Below, in pieces: positions 21,174 to 30,584 of a DNA stretch of 64,000 nt. The stretch's first letter is position 1. Each line of letters opens with the position of its first letter. A program made the translations under genes and the position numbers. The notes beneath the pieces are model-generated. The model did no database searches. It saw nothing but the letters and a program-made list of their open reading frames with translations, and was not told the DNA's origin. The DNA comes from Mesorhizobium prunaredense (GTDB lineage: Bacteria > Pseudomonadota > Alphaproteobacteria > Rhizobiales > Rhizobiaceae): positions 216,021 through 280,020 of the forward strand of contig NZ_FTPD01000013.1 of the NCBI RefSeq assembly GCF_900156895.1. The letters run 5' to 3'.

Positions 21174-21247
21174 ATGCATGTCATTATCGCAAAACCGCTG
21201 CACACCCTCGGTTCAAGCCCGAGGGCACGCTTTTGCGCGACATGCAT
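21174..21247. repeat. ATGCATGTCG repeat, full copy between recF and dnaN
   Basis: A 74-bp element with terminal arms ATGCATGTC / GACATGCAT and an internal hairpin (CCCTCGG...CCGAGGG). Its right end reaches the first base of the dnaN stop codon (21247-21249 on the minus strand). Its reverse complement aligns along its full length with 22549-22622, including the central GTGTGCAG block. Confidence 0.8.
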
Positions 21248-22365
21248 CAGACCCGCATCGGCATCAGCACGTAGAGCGTGGTTTCGTCGGCCATGTCGTG
21301 GATCAGCGTCGGCGAGCCGGCATCCGCCAGCATGAATTTTGCCTCCGTGCCGGTCAGTTGGGCGGCGACGTCGAGCAGATATTTGGCGTTGAAGCCGATT
21401 TCGATCGCGTCGGACGAATAATCCGCGGCCAGTTCCTCGGTGGCGCTGCCTGAATCCGGATTGTTGACTGCAAGCGTGACCTGGCCTTCTCCAATCGAAA
21501 GCTTCACCGCCCGGCCGCGTTCGGACGAAATGGTCGAGACGCGGTCGACGGCGGCGGCGAAACTCTGGCGGTCGATGATCAGCTTTTTGTCGTTGCCGGT
21601 CGGGATCACCCGCTGATAGTCCGGGAAGGTGCCGTCGATCAGCTTCGAGGTCAAAACGACACTGCCGATGGTGAAGCGGATCTTGGTGTCGGACAGTTCG
21701 GTGGTCACGGCGACATCGGGGTCGTCGACAAGCTTTTGCAATTCGCTGACGGTCTTGCGTGGAATGATGATGCCCGGCATGCCTTCCGATCCTGCCGGCG
21801 CGTCGATCTCGGCGCGCGCCAGCCGATGGCCGTCGGTCGCCACCGAGCGCAGCTTCAGCTTGCCGTCGGCGTCATGCGTGTGCAGGTAGATGCCGTTCAG
21901 GTAGTAGCGCGTCTCTTCGGTGGAGATGGCGAATTGGGTCTTCTCGATCAGGCCCTTGAGCGCGACCGAATCGAGCCGGAAGATATGCGAGAACGATCCG
22001 GCCGAAAGCTCCGGGAAATCGGATTGCGGCAGGCACTGGAGACGGAAGCTCGAGCGGCCCGAGGTCACCGTCATGGCGTTGCCGTCCTCGTCGGTCTTCA
22101 GCATGACCTCCGCGCCGTCGGCGAGCTTGCGCACGATGTCGTAGAGCAGATGCGCCGGAACCGTCGTCGCGCCGCCGCGCTCGACCTTGGCGGACGTGGC
22201 TTCGGTCACCTCCAGGTCGAGGTCGGTCGCCTTCATTTCAAGGGTGGCGCCTTCGGCGCTCAGCAGCACGTTCGACAGGATCGGTATGGTGTTGCGCCGC
22301 TCGACCACGCGATGAACGTGGTTGAGCGACTTCAGGAGATTTGACCGTTCCAGGATAACACGCAT
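21247..22365 (-). CDS. dnaN: DNA polymerase III beta subunit (sliding clamp)
   Basis: The beta clamp encircles DNA and tethers polymerase III. The 372-residue product has the three clamp domains and the standard length. Its N-terminus is M-R-V-I-L-E-R-S-N-L-L-K-S-L-N-H-V. Family motifs include R-R-N-T-I-P-I-L-S-N-V-L-L, a middle-domain A-T-D-G-H-R-L-A, and the C-terminal T-L-Y-V-L-M-P-M-R-V, which forms part of the ligand-binding pocket. It lies between dnaA and recF on the same strand and is bordered on both sides by copies of one repeat family in opposite orientation. Confidence 0.98.
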   Translation of the reverse strand: MRVILERSNLLKSLNHVHRVVERRNTIPILSNVLLSAEGATLEMKATDLDLEVTEATSAKVERGGATTVPAHLLYDIVRKLADGAEVMLKTDEDGNAMTVTSGRSSFRLQCLPQSDFPELSAGSFSHIFRLDSVALKGLIEKTQFAISTEETRYYLNGIYLHTHDADGKLKLRSVATDGHRLARAEIDAPAGSEGMPGIIIPRKTVSELQKLVDDPDVAVTTELSDTKIRFTIGSVVLTSKLIDGTFPDYQRVIPTGNDKKLIIDRQSFAAAVDRVSTISSERGRAVKLSIGEGQVTLAVNNPDSGSATEELAADYSSDAIEIGFNAKYLLDVAAQLTGTEAKFMLADAGSPTLIHDMADETTLYVLMPMRV

Positions 22366-22548
22366 GACGAAACAGGCTCGCTTGAATGAATGAGCGGGTC
22401 TCCGGCAAGCGGCAACCCGCGAAAGGTCTGAACAGGCTCAGAATCTGCACAAACTGACAGGAAAAAACCCGTGAACGCAAGCCCGCGCTACCGGTTCGTG
22501 GCGGTTACACGGGCTTTCCTAGTGTAAAACTGGGCAAGCCCGCAAGCC

Positions 22549-22672
22549 AATGCTTGTCGCCCAAAAGCATGCCCTCGGACTGACCCGAGGGTGTGCAGAG
22601 GTTGTGCGGCAACAACATGCATAAAAACAAGAATTTCAAGCGCGTCGCAGCCACCCAAACGCGACACGCCTT
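22549..22672. repeat. Composite mosaic repeat between dnaA and dnaN
   Basis: Module 1 (22549-22622) is the ATGCTTGTCG...CATGCAT element, with an internal hairpin CCCTCGG...CCGAGGG. Module 2 (22638-22672) has arms AAGCGCGTCGC / GCGACACGCCTT. Relative to 21111-21247 the whole unit is inverted. It fills most of the 323-bp dnaN-dnaA spacer. I saw no gene in the spacer. Confidence 0.8.
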
Positions 22673-22688
22673 GTTTTTTTCGGGCCGG

Positions 22689-24233
22689 TCAGGCCTGATC
22701 GTTGATCAGTCTTCTTAGCAGTTCGAGCTCCTGCGCCAGCGTGTTGTCGACGCCTGAAAGATCCTCGATCTTGCGCACGGCATGCAGCACCGTCGTGTGA
22801 TCGCGGCCTCCGAAACGCCGCCCGATCTCCGGCAAGGAGCGCGGTGTCATCACCTTCGACAGGTACATGGCGACCTGCCGCGGCTTGACGATGGTGCGGG
22901 TGCGCCGGTTGGACAGAAGTTCCGTCTTCGACACATTGTAGTGGCGCGCGACGATTCGCTGGATGTCCTCGATGCGCACCCGCTTCGGCTCGCCCGAACG
23001 ATAGATATGGCCGAGGATCTCGTCGATGCGGTCGATGGTGATCTGCGGTTCGAACGACTGGCGGAACAGAAGCTGGTTGAACGCACCTTCGAGTTCACGC
23101 CCGCTGCCGGTCACCGTGCGAGCGACATGGTTGAGGATCTCTTCCGAGATGTCAAGCGATGCATCGTCGGCCTTGGCGGTGGCAAGGCGCAGCTTGAGCA
23201 TGCCGATCCGCATGGCGAAATCCGGCGCCGACATTTCGAGCGCGACGCCGCCGTTGAGGCGCGAGCGGACGCGGGGCTCCAGCGATTCCAGTTCCGACGG
23301 CGGCCGGTCGGCGGCGACCACCACCTGCTTGGCGCTGTCGAGCAGCATGTTGATCAGGTGGCAGAATTCATGCTGGATCGACTTGCCTTGCAGGAACTGC
23401 ATGTCGTCGATGATGAGGAGGTCGATGTCGCGCAATTGTTCCTTCAGCGTCAGCGCATTGTTGTCGCGGATCGCGGTGGCAAACCGCCACATGAAATATT
23501 CGGCCGTGAGATAGACGACGCGCGATTTCGGATTCTGCTTCAGCGATTCCGCCGCGATCGCCTGCAGCAGGTGCGTCTTGCCCAGCCCCACCGTCGCGTG
23601 CAGAAACAACGGATTGAAGCGCACCGCGCTCGACTGCGATTCCGCCACCGCCTTGGCGGCGGCGAAGGCCACCCGGTTTGACGGACCTTCGATGAAGGAG
23701 CCGAACGTGTAGCGCGGGTCAAGCGGCGAACCGAGCACATTGTGCCGGAACTCGGTTTCGGCAGGCATTCCCGGGCGAGGTGCCGGTACCCGCTCCACCC
23801 TGCCGGGGGCCGCTGTTCCCGCGGCCAGCGCCGTTTGCGCTTGCCTGGTCATCTTGCGGACCGGCGCCACTTCGGGCTCTACGCCGTTGCGCCCCGGACG
23901 GGTAGCGGTGCGCACGACGATCTCGATCTTGAGGATTTCAGGATCCTCGTGTTTCCACAGCTCGGCGATGAGGTCGAGGTAGTGGCCGTTGATCCACGAG
24001 CGCAGGAAGGCGGTGGGCACCGAGATGCGGACAATGCCCCGGGACGCCTCGGCGACCTTCATGCGCCCAAACCAGCTCGAATAGACTTCGGTTCCCAGAC
24101 GCGCTTTCAACTGGGCCTTGACCCGGTCGAACTTTTGTTCCGCGTCGATGGAAGCCGACATGGCGTCCCCTCCGGTTAAGGTCCCAGGGAATGGGAGGTC
24201 GCCCGTAAGCTCCCTTTCGATGCCGCTCTGCAT
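22689..24233 (-). CDS. dnaA: Chromosomal replication initiator protein DnaA
   Basis: DnaA is the AAA+ initiator that binds DnaA boxes and opens the origin. The 514-residue product has domain I (about residues 30-100, [10 protein letters not shown]...S-S-W-F), an Ala/Pro/Arg-rich linker, and AAA+ domain III with Walker A GLGKTHLL and D-D-M-Q-F-L. Domain IV carries the DnaA signature [11 protein letters not shown] near the C-terminus. ATG 24233 has AAGGA nearby and gives the usual rhizobial N-terminus. The in-frame ATG at 24161 has a stronger Shine-Dalgarno (GGAGGGG) and would give 490 residues, so two starts are possible. Confidence 0.97.
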   Translation of the reverse strand: MQSGIERELTGDLPFPGTLTGGDAMSASIDAEQKFDRVKAQLKARLGTEVYSSWFGRMKVAEASRGIVRISVPTAFLRSWINGHYLDLIAELWKHEDPEILKIEIVVRTATRPGRNGVEPEVAPVRKMTRQAQTALAAGTAAPGRVERVPAPRPGMPAETEFRHNVLGSPLDPRYTFGSFIEGPSNRVAFAAAKAVAESQSSAVRFNPLFLHATVGLGKTHLLQAIAAESLKQNPKSRVVYLTAEYFMWRFATAIRDNNALTLKEQLRDIDLLIIDDMQFLQGKSIQHEFCHLINMLLDSAKQVVVAADRPPSELESLEPRVRSRLNGGVALEMSAPDFAMRIGMLKLRLATAKADDASLDISEEILNHVARTVTGSGRELEGAFNQLLFRQSFEPQITIDRIDEILGHIYRSGEPKRVRIEDIQRIVARHYNVSKTELLSNRRTRTIVKPRQVAMYLSKVMTPRSLPEIGRRFGGRDHTTVLHAVRKIEDLSGVDNTLAQELELLRRLINDQA

Positions 24234-24503
24234 GATCGAGTTCCTTGTCCTTTTGTACCTTTTTCCGCCGGGAATGCGCCTCCTGCATCCATGTTTCCGG
24301 CGACCGTGTCCTCGCAGCGACACCATCGCCGCCGCCGGCAGATGATGTCGCCTCATTGTCAGGGAACCGGCGCCGGCTCCTCGGAGCCAGCCCGCTTTGG
24401 TCATGTCAGGGCAATACAAATCCGCCCGGCGAAACGCCGGCGCGTCATTGATCTGCCATGTACAATTACGCCATTCCCCTACCGTATCGAAAAGGCAAAC
24501 CAA

Positions 24504-25028
24504 ACCCGTACGCGGAGATGATCCGCGTCATGAATTCTGCCACTTTTGTGCTGGCCGATTCAGGCTGGGCTGGGTTAAGGGCCAACGGCCCGTCCCTCTC
24601 GATAGACAGACCTTAGCGAAATCGCTGTGGATAGGGCAAGGCCACGACTAACGGATTTTTAAGGAATGTGGTTAGCGCAACCGGGTTCGAAGCCTGCGTT
24701 GCACTGGCTTGTTTTGACAAACCCATTGTGATTCAAACCCTTTTCCGGAGAATGTGAAAAAGGTCACACCGCCCGAAATTTTATGAAATAATTTTCTTGA
24801 CAGACAATTGTCCCTCATCCCTCGCACCTGATGTGAACAAGCTGTGGATGACCGTCCGCAACCTTTTGAAAGATAAAGGTGATTTTCGACAGTTGAGATT
24901 TTCGCCATGAACGCTTTCAGCCGCTGCGCCTGTCAGCCGGCATGTATATGCCGGCAAAGCATTTCGAGCTTCGAAATCGTGCGGAGTGTTGCTTGCGGGC
25001 TTTCTTTTTAAGTACTTGCCGGCAAACG
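24504..25028. promoter_or_regulatory. AT-richer dnaA upstream region with two near-consensus DnaA boxes
   Basis: No gene is supported between dnaA (start 24233) and the rpsT terminator. Two 8-of-9 matches to the DnaA box (TGTGGATAA on this strand) occur: TGTGGATAG at 24626-24634 and TGTGGATGA at 24843-24851. The part from 24650 to 24910 is clearly more AT-rich than its surroundings and contains a GATTC (GANTC, CcrM-type) site. This fits dnaA autoregulation, and an origin cannot be excluded, but two boxes are too few to claim oriC. Confidence 0.35.
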
Positions 25029-25054
25029 AAAAAACCCGGCACGAGCGGCCGGGT
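25029..25054 (-). terminator. Rho-independent terminator of rpsT
   Basis: Read on the minus strand, a 7-bp stem ACCCGGC / GCCGGGT with a 7-nt loop is followed directly by TTTTTT. It lies 30 bp past the rpsT stop. Confidence 0.85.
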
Positions 25055-25083
25055 CTGAAAACGACAAGTTTAGTAAAGGTATA

Positions 25084-25350
25084 TTAGACCGACAACACCT
25101 TGAGGCGCTGGGCCAGGCGGGACACCTTGCGGGATGCCGTATTCTTGTGCACCACGCCCTTGCTCGCGGCGCGCATCAATTCCGGCTCAGCCACCTTGAA
25201 AGCAGCCTGCGCGGCAGCCTTGTCGCCCGAGGCGAGCGCCTCTTCGACCTGGCGGATGTAGGTCCGCACGCGCGAGCGGCGGTTCTTGTTGATCGCCGTG
25301 CGGCGGGCGATCTTGCGCGTTGCCTTTTTGGCCGAGGAGGTATTGGCCAT
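25084..25350 (-). CDS. rpsT: 30S ribosomal protein S20
   Basis: S20 is a primary binding protein of the 30S body. The 88-residue product is the usual size and highly basic. It has the family start [13 protein letters not shown] and motifs [15 protein letters not shown] and [19 protein letters not shown] 25350 is preceded by AGAGAGGCATC. It lies upstream of dnaA in the same orientation, a common rhizobial arrangement, and ends in its own terminator. Confidence 0.98.
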   Translation of the reverse strand: MANTSSAKKATRKIARRTAINKNRRSRVRTYIRQVEEALASGDKAAAQAAFKVAEPELMRAASKGVVHKNTASRKVSRLAQRLKVLSV

Positions 25351-25533
25351 GATGCCTCTCTTCTGATCTGGTGGGCGCATGCGGGATGCCGCAAGGCGCA
25401 AAAAACAAACGGGCAGCCACAGGGCCGCCTCGGTTGGTGCGGCTTATAGTTCAGCTTTTCCGGCACGTCAACGCTGCTTCGCCTTCTTTTTGGCCGCTGC
25501 TGTCGCTCGCTTCCGGCCGATGTCGTCCCCATC

Positions 25534-25575
25534 TACCAGTTCGAGAAATTTGGCTACCGGTTCGAGAAATTTGGC
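25534..25575. repeat. 21-bp tandem duplication at the 3' end of the enoyl-CoA hydratase gene
   Basis: Two head-to-tail copies (25534-25554 and 25555-25575) differ by one base. The copy at 25555 encodes the last residues of the hydratase; the other lies just past its stop. The protein end is therefore duplicated as untranslated sequence. Confidence 0.75.
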
Positions 25576-26327
25576 TTCCGCTTCTCGACAAAGGCCGCCA
25601 TGCCTTCCTTCTGGTCATCGAGCGCAAACAATGAGTGAAACAGCCGGCGCTCGAACCGCAGCCCCTCGGCCAGTGTCGTTTCATAGGCGCGGTTGACGGC
25701 CTCTTTCGCCATCATCACTGACGGCAGCGAAAAATCGGCTATCTTGGCCGCCGCCTTCAACGCCTCCTCGAGCAGCTCGCCGGCGGGCACGACACGCGAC
25801 ACCAGGCCGCAACGCTCGGCTTCCGCCGCATCCATCATCCGTCCGGTCAGGCACATGTCCATCGCCTTCGACTTGCCGACGAAACGCGTCAGGCGCTGCG
25901 ATCCGCCCATGCCCGGCATGACGCCGAGCGTGATCTCGGGCTGGCCGAACTTGGCGTTGTCGGCGGCGATGATGAAATCGCACATCATCGCCAGTTCGCA
26001 GCCGCCGCCGAGCGCGTAGCCGGCCACCGCCGCGATAACAGGCTTGCGCGCCCGGGTGAGCTCTTCCCAGCCGATAAAGAAATCCTGCACATAGGCGTCG
26101 ACATAGGAGATCGCCTGCATTTCCTTGATGTCTGCACCTGCCGCGAAGGCTTTTTCGGAGCCGGTGATGACCATCGCGCCGATGTCGGCATTCGCGCAGA
26201 AGCCGTTCACGGCCGCGACCACGTCCGCCAGGACCTGCGAGTTCAGCGCATTGAGCGCCTTCGGCCGGTTCAGCGTGATCAGCCCGACCTTGCCGCGGGT
26301 TTCCACGATAATCGTTTCATAAGCCAT
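25554..26327 (-). CDS. Enoyl-CoA hydratase/isomerase family protein
   Basis: The 257-residue product is a crotonase-fold enzyme, most like short-chain enoyl-CoA hydratase (adds water to trans-2-enoyl-CoA in beta-oxidation). The crotonase signatures are present: the oxyanion-hole Ala-Gly in [12 protein letters not shown] (about 62-73), and Gly-Gly in [10 protein letters not shown] (about 105-114). The catalytic Glu pair appears in G-C-E-L and Q-P-E-I-T-L-G. Position between rpsT and mutM matches the order I recall in Sinorhizobium. Its 3' end carries a 21-bp tandem duplication. Confidence 0.93.
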   Translation of the reverse strand: MAYETIIVETRGKVGLITLNRPKALNALNSQVLADVVAAVNGFCANADIGAMVITGSEKAFAAGADIKEMQAISYVDAYVQDFFIGWEELTRARKPVIAAVAGYALGGGCELAMMCDFIIAADNAKFGQPEITLGVMPGMGGSQRLTRFVGKSKAMDMCLTGRMMDAAEAERCGLVSRVVPAGELLEEALKAAAKIADFSLPSVMMAKEAVNRAYETTLAEGLRFERRLFHSLFALDDQKEGMAAFVEKRKPNFSNR

Positions 26328-26409
26328 GACTGTATCTCCTCACTCGGTCATCTGACTTGCGGCAGGCGTCCAACTCACACCCGGCACCTGGCTCACACCC
26401 GCACCTAAG

Positions 26410-27312
26410 TCACAACTGACAGCTCCGGCAATAGAAGGTGGAACGCCCGCTTTGCACGATGCGCTCTATATGGCCGCCGCAGCCGTGCTTGGAGCAGGCC
26501 TCGCCCTCGCGATCATAGACCGCGAACGAATGCTGGAAATAGCCCAGTGACCCGTCGGTCTGCACATAGTCGCGCAGCGACGATCCGCCGGCGGCGATCG
26601 CATCAGCGATCACCGCTCGGATTGCTTCGGCCAGGGCGTCGCGCTGCTGTTTGGCCTTCTTTCCCGGCTTTGCGATGGTACCCGCCTCGCGCAACGGCGA
26701 CAGGCCGGCACGCCACAGCGCCTCCGACACATAGATATTGCCGAGCCCGGCGATCAGCCGCTGATCGAGAAGTGCTGACTTTAGCGGCGACTTCCGGCCT
26801 TTCAGCAGCGAGGCGAGCAGCTCGCCGTCCAACGCATTGCCTGTCGGCTCGACGCCAAGCCCCGCCAGCATCGGATGCGTGTCAGGCGCTCCTTCGGAAA
26901 ACAGCATGAAGCCAAAACGGCGCGGATCGTTGAAGGTCACCCGGGACCGGGCGCCTTGGGGAGAGACGATATGGAAGACGACATGGTCGTGCACCGCGCT
27001 CTTCGGGCGCTCATGATAAAACGCGCCCAGCATTTCGCTGCTATTGGGCGTGTCATTGGACGTTTCGATGCGGAACGAACCCGACATGCCGAGATGGCAG
27101 ATCAGCACCGGACCGCCTTCGAGATGCATCGTCAGGTATTTGGCCCGGCGGCCGAGCGCCGTAATCGTCTTGCCGGTCAGCCTCTCCAGGAATTTTTCGG
27201 GAAACGGAAAGCGCAGATCGGGCCGGCGCGCCTCGACGCGGGCGATGCGGGCGCCTTCCAGAACCGGCTGCAGGCCCCGCCGCACCGTTTCGACCTCAGG
27301 CAACTCAGGCAT
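26410..27312 (-). CDS. mutM: Formamidopyrimidine-DNA glycosylase (MutM/Fpg)
   Basis: MutM removes 8-oxoguanine and formamidopyrimidines by base excision with AP-lyase activity. The 300-residue product begins [14 protein letters not shown], with the catalytic Pro/Glu after Met removal. It has K-A-x-K-Y-L-T-M-H-L, the middle N-I-Y-V-S-E-A-L and the zinc finger C-S-K-H-G-C...Y-C-R-S-C near the end. The start lies within the last codons of deoB (8-bp overlap), which suggests translational coupling. In other rhizobia ubiE usually lies on this side of mutM; here deoB does. Confidence 0.96.
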   Translation of the reverse strand: MPELPEVETVRRGLQPVLEGARIARVEARRPDLRFPFPEKFLERLTGKTITALGRRAKYLTMHLEGGPVLICHLGMSGSFRIETSNDTPNSSEMLGAFYHERPKSAVHDHVVFHIVSPQGARSRVTFNDPRRFGFMLFSEGAPDTHPMLAGLGVEPTGNALDGELLASLLKGRKSPLKSALLDQRLIAGLGNIYVSEALWRAGLSPLREAGTIAKPGKKAKQQRDALAEAIRAVIADAIAAGGSSLRDYVQTDGSLGYFQHSFAVYDREGEACSKHGCGGHIERIVQSGRSTFYCRSCQL

Positions 27313-28543
27313 GGCCGCCTATCTCTTTATAGAAGGAGGTGCCGTGACGGCCGCGTGCCAACCCAAGATGCTCGGCGACGGTTTCACCGATGTCGGCGAA
27401 CGTCGTTCTAAGCCCGATGTCGCCGCCAAAGCCTGGTCCGGTGCCGATCACCGGAATGCGTTCGCGCGTATGATCGGTGCCGTGCCAGGTCGGATCGTTG
27501 CCATGGTCGGCCGTGAGGATGAGAAGGTCGCCTGCCTTGAGCCGTGCAAGCGCCTCCGGCAGCCGCCGGTCGAAGGCCTCGAGGGCGGCGGCATAGCCGG
27601 CAACGTCGCGCCGATGGCCGAACTCGGTGTCGAAATCGACGAAATTGGCGAAGACGAGATCGCCGTCGCCCGCGTCATCCATCGCGCCGAGCGCTTTGTC
27701 GAACATCGCCATGTTGCCGGCGGCCTTGCGCACTTCCGAAATGCCGCGATGGGCGAAGATGTCGCCGATCTTGCCGATCGCGATGACCCGGCTGCCGCGC
27801 GCCGTCAGCCGGTCGAGCAGTGTCGGTTCGGGCGGCGGCACCGAATAGTCCCGGCGGTTGTGCGTCCGTTCGAAGCTGGCGGCGGTTTCCCCAATGAAAG
27901 GCCGTGCGATCACCCGTCCGATGTTCAGCGGATCGACCAGCCTGCGCACCACCTTGCAGAATTCGTAGAGCCGTTCCAGGCCGAAGTGAACTTCATGCGC
28001 GGCGATCTGCAGGACGGAATCGACCGAAGTGTAGCAGATCGGCTTGCCGGTGCGGACATGCTCCTCGCCGTACCGCTCGATGGTCTCGGTGCCCGGAGCA
28101 TGGCAATTGCCGAGAATGCCCGGCACCTCTCCTTCGCGGATGATCGCTTCGGTCAGCTCGGCTGGAAAGGCGGGAACCGTGTCCGGGAAATAGCCCCAGT
28201 CGAAGCGGACCGGCAAGGCGGCGATTTCCCAATGGCCTGACGGCGTGTCCTTGCCGCTCGAAATCTCCTGCGCCGCGCCGTGGAAGGCGGAGGCAAGCAG
28301 GGCCTTGCCGCCGCTGTCGAAGCAGAATCCTGTCGCTGTTTTCGCCGCGTGGCCCAGACCGAGCGAGAGCATGTTGGGTACGAAAAGCGGGCCTTTGCGC
28401 AGCCCCTCGCGATCCGCCCGGCCTTCCGCGCAGGCTCCAGCGATGTGTCCGAATGTGTTGGAACCGGTGTCGCCATAGCGCTCGGCGTCGGCCGCGCCGC
28501 CGATGCCGAAGGAATCGAGAACAAAAAGGAAGGCGCGCGCCAT
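27305..28543 (-). CDS. deoB: Phosphopentomutase DeoB
   Basis: DeoB interconverts (deoxy)ribose-1- and -5-phosphate in nucleoside catabolism. The 412-residue product shows the alkaline-phosphatase-superfamily metal ligands: Asp in L-D-S-F-G-I-G-G near residue 9, D-T-P-S-G-H-W-E, and the C-terminal [12 protein letters not shown]. The signature [18 protein letters not shown] is also present. Length is normal. No other deo genes are adjacent. The stop overlaps the mutM start. Upstream, 28544-28792 contains no gene that I can support and presumably holds the deoB promoter. Confidence 0.95.
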   Translation of the reverse strand: MARAFLFVLDSFGIGGAADAERYGDTGSNTFGHIAGACAEGRADREGLRKGPLFVPNMLSLGLGHAAKTATGFCFDSGGKALLASAFHGAAQEISSGKDTPSGHWEIAALPVRFDWGYFPDTVPAFPAELTEAIIREGEVPGILGNCHAPGTETIERYGEEHVRTGKPICYTSVDSVLQIAAHEVHFGLERLYEFCKVVRRLVDPLNIGRVIARPFIGETAASFERTHNRRDYSVPPPEPTLLDRLTARGSRVIAIGKIGDIFAHRGISEVRKAAGNMAMFDKALGAMDDAGDGDLVFANFVDFDTEFGHRRDVAGYAAALEAFDRRLPEALARLKAGDLLILTADHGNDPTWHGTDHTRERIPVIGTGPGFGGDIGLRTTFADIGETVAEHLGLARGRHGTSFYKEIGGHA

Positions 28544-28792
28544 TGCAGGGGTTCATTATTATCGTTTGTCTGTCCGACCAGACATAGGCGGCCGTGCGGG
28601 CATTGGCAATTCGGAACCAGCGCTGTTCGCAAGACCGGGCGCGATGGTAGAATTATCGCCGGCATCGGCGTGGATCGACGAAAAACGAGCGGGAACTCAC
28701 ATGCTACATGCGTTGAAGGATCCGCAGCCATCGTGCGACAGTGTCAGGCAAACGACCGACAGCAATGGCGATCGGAGTCGGGTGCCGTCGTT

Positions 28793-29413
28793 TCAGCAGG
28801 TGTCGCAGGTAATCGTCGGGCTCCTGCGGGGCCTGAGATAATAAGTTTCGCCCATCGATATCGAGTTGAAAGCCGAACTAAAGCCAAGCCGCTTTTCACT
28901 GTCCGCCGACCAGGTGATGATCGGCTCGTATGCGAGATTGCTTTCGACGCGAATGAGAAACGTGCCCTTGACGTTGAGCGTCGGTTCTACCGTGGTGACG
29001 GAGTTCTCGGCGGCGCCGGCGCTGAAGGCACCGCCGACCATCTTGCGTGACCAAGCGACCAGCACCCGCGGCGTCGGCTCATTCGTGACCTTTATTGCGG
29101 TGATGGTGATTTCCGGGGTCGATCGGTTGTACGGCTGAAGGGTGGAGTCGCCGATCTGCATGATTGCATCGAGTTCGGCTGGCGTGATGGTCTGCTGCTG
29201 GGTGACGAGATCCGCCACCATGCTGCCGATGCGACTGACCTTCTTGCTGGTCTCGATGGCTTGCGAGGCTTCCATGGTCAAAAAGTACATGATCAGCAGG
29301 ACGGGCACGATGAAGGCAAACTCAACCGCGGCGACACCGCGGCGATCGCGGCAGAACCGGATGGCTTTCGTGCAGATCCCAGCGATTCCCATATGTGCCC
29401 CCGCACGCCCCAT
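28793..29413 (-). CDS. TadE-like pilus assembly pseudopilin
   Basis: The 206-residue product has a basic start followed by the TadE-type signal region: R-R-G-V-A-A-V-E-F-A-F-I-V-P-V-L-L. It contains the Gly-x4-Glu pattern and one N-terminal transmembrane helix (about 25-45). The remainder is a periplasmic domain ending in C-D-T-C. TadE/TadF pseudopilins are processed by the prepilin peptidase and help assemble Flp pili. ATG 29413 has AAAGGA upstream. It is 36 bp downstream of a second TadE-like gene and belongs to the minus-strand arm of the pilus locus. Confidence 0.88.
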   Translation of the reverse strand: MGRAGAHMGIAGICTKAIRFCRDRRGVAAVEFAFIVPVLLIMYFLTMEASQAIETSKKVSRIGSMVADLVTQQQTITPAELDAIMQIGDSTLQPYNRSTPEITITAIKVTNEPTPRVLVAWSRKMVGGAFSAGAAENSVTTVEPTLNVKGTFLIRVESNLAYEPIITWSADSEKRLGFSSAFNSISMGETYYLRPRRSPTITCDTC

Positions 29414-29449
29414 GCTCTAGTCCTTTTCCCACGCAGAGGTTTGCGTTTT

Positions 29450-30007
29450 TCAGTCGTCGAACGGCTCGTTCTTCCAGGTCATCGATGCGAAATGCAGCGT
29501 GTTACCGTCTTTCAGATTGGCCATCGACTTGGCCATGAAATCGGTCATGACGGGCCATTTGTAAAAAACCCGCAGCATGTTTATCGATTCAGCCAAGCCT
29601 GGGGATACCGTAAAAGTCGCGGGGGTCGTGCCGGTCAGCGCGATTTCGCCGTCTTGGATCTTGAAGCCCGCCTGGGCTGCGGCGGCGAAGCTCGGATAGG
29701 CGCGCAGATCCACTTCCAATCCGGGGCAGTCCTTGGCGACCATGATCTCCAGCCGGCTGCAGATCATGGTCTTCAGCGTCGCCTCGGTCACGTTCGCCTG
29801 CCTTACTTGGCCCGTTCGTAGCTGGCGCGCGACATCGTCGGTGATATTGGCCATCACCTCTTGCCCGGCAAATGAAATGCAGCTCTCCAGTATGGCAAAG
29901 ACGAGGAGCGCAAACGGCACCGCAAGCATCGCGAACTCCAGAGCGGTGCTGCCGCGCCGGTCGCCAAGAAAGCGCGCGGAAAAGCTTGATCGTCCTGCTT
30001 TGCTCAT
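29450..30007 (-). CDS. TadE-family pilus assembly protein
   Basis: The 185-residue product has the TadE processing region D-R-R-G-S-T-A-L-E-F-A-M-L-A-V-P-F near residues 16-32, a single N-terminal transmembrane helix and a periplasmic domain with two cysteines (about residues 82 and 93). Like its downstream neighbour it should be a minor pseudopilin of the Tad system. The two proteins differ strongly outside the N-terminus, so they are not a recent duplication. The spacer 30008-30161 has no gene. Confidence 0.9.
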   Translation of the reverse strand: MSKAGRSSFSARFLGDRRGSTALEFAMLAVPFALLVFAILESCISFAGQEVMANITDDVARQLRTGQVRQANVTEATLKTMICSRLEIMVAKDCPGLEVDLRAYPSFAAAAQAGFKIQDGEIALTGTTPATFTVSPGLAESINMLRVFYKWPVMTDFMAKSMANLKDGNTLHFASMTWKNEPFDD

Positions 30008-30161
30008 GTCCCGTGCCTGCCGATCCTCAAGGGGGGTGTCGGAGGCAGCATTAGCGCAAACCCATTGAAGTGCGGTTTGGATGATCGATAGATTCGGCCG
30101 GAAGGTTTTAGCAGGCCGCTAACCAAAGCGGCATTTTCGGCGAGACGAAACAGTCGGTCGC

Positions 30162-30584
30162 TTACTGGCTGGCGCTCATCTCGGCTTCCGAGGCCTTTTC
30201 CGCGTCGCTTTTATACGAGCTTTCGCAATACGGCGTGCACGACATGGTCTGTATTTCGGCGCGTCGATAGATGCGCACCGACGACGCGTCCTGTCGCACG
30301 ACGGTGATCTGCTCGTCGACGATCGGACGGCCCTCCTGATCGAGGACGACGAGATTGGTGACGCCGAAGCCCTTGCCCGTCAGCACGATCGTCGAAGCAT
30401 CCTGCACCGAGGCGTCGGCGATCGCCGGATTGCCGACGACGATCGTATCGGCGGCACGCGACAGTTTGACGATCTTCGCCTGGTTCATCGTGACCTCGAT
30501 GCCGGCGCCAGCCTTGGCCGGCACGACAAGAGCCGTGGCGGCAAGCAGCGCGGCAATCGGAAAGGACGATCTCAGCCCGGTCAT
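30162..30584 (-). CDS. Pilus assembly protein, CpaC N-terminal-domain-like
   Basis: The 140-residue product has a signal peptide (to about residue 24) and then a stand-alone copy of the domain found at the start of CpaC. Its V-G-N-P-A-I-A-D-A and L-T-G-K-G-F-G-V-T-N-L-V-V-L segments align with V-A-N-P-A-V-A-D-A and L-F-G-K-A-V-G-D-T-N-I-F-V-F of CpaC in this window. A C-terminal extension has two cysteines (S-C-T-P-Y-C). It matches the pilus-assembly N-terminal (T2SS-T3SS_pil_N) type. It may be a periplasmic partner of the secretin. ATG 30584 follows GGAGCG. Confidence 0.85.
   Translation of the reverse strand: MTGLRSSFPIAALLAATALVVPAKAGAGIEVTMNQAKIVKLSRAADTIVVGNPAIADASVQDASTIVLTGKGFGVTNLVVLDQEGRPIVDEQITVVRQDASSVRIYRRAEIQTMSCTPYCESSYKSDAEKASEAEMSASQ

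Noticed and set aside
28503..28841. 112-codon plus-strand frame between deoB and the TadE-like gene
   Set aside because: It overlaps both neighbours antisense, has no ribosome binding site and resembles no family.
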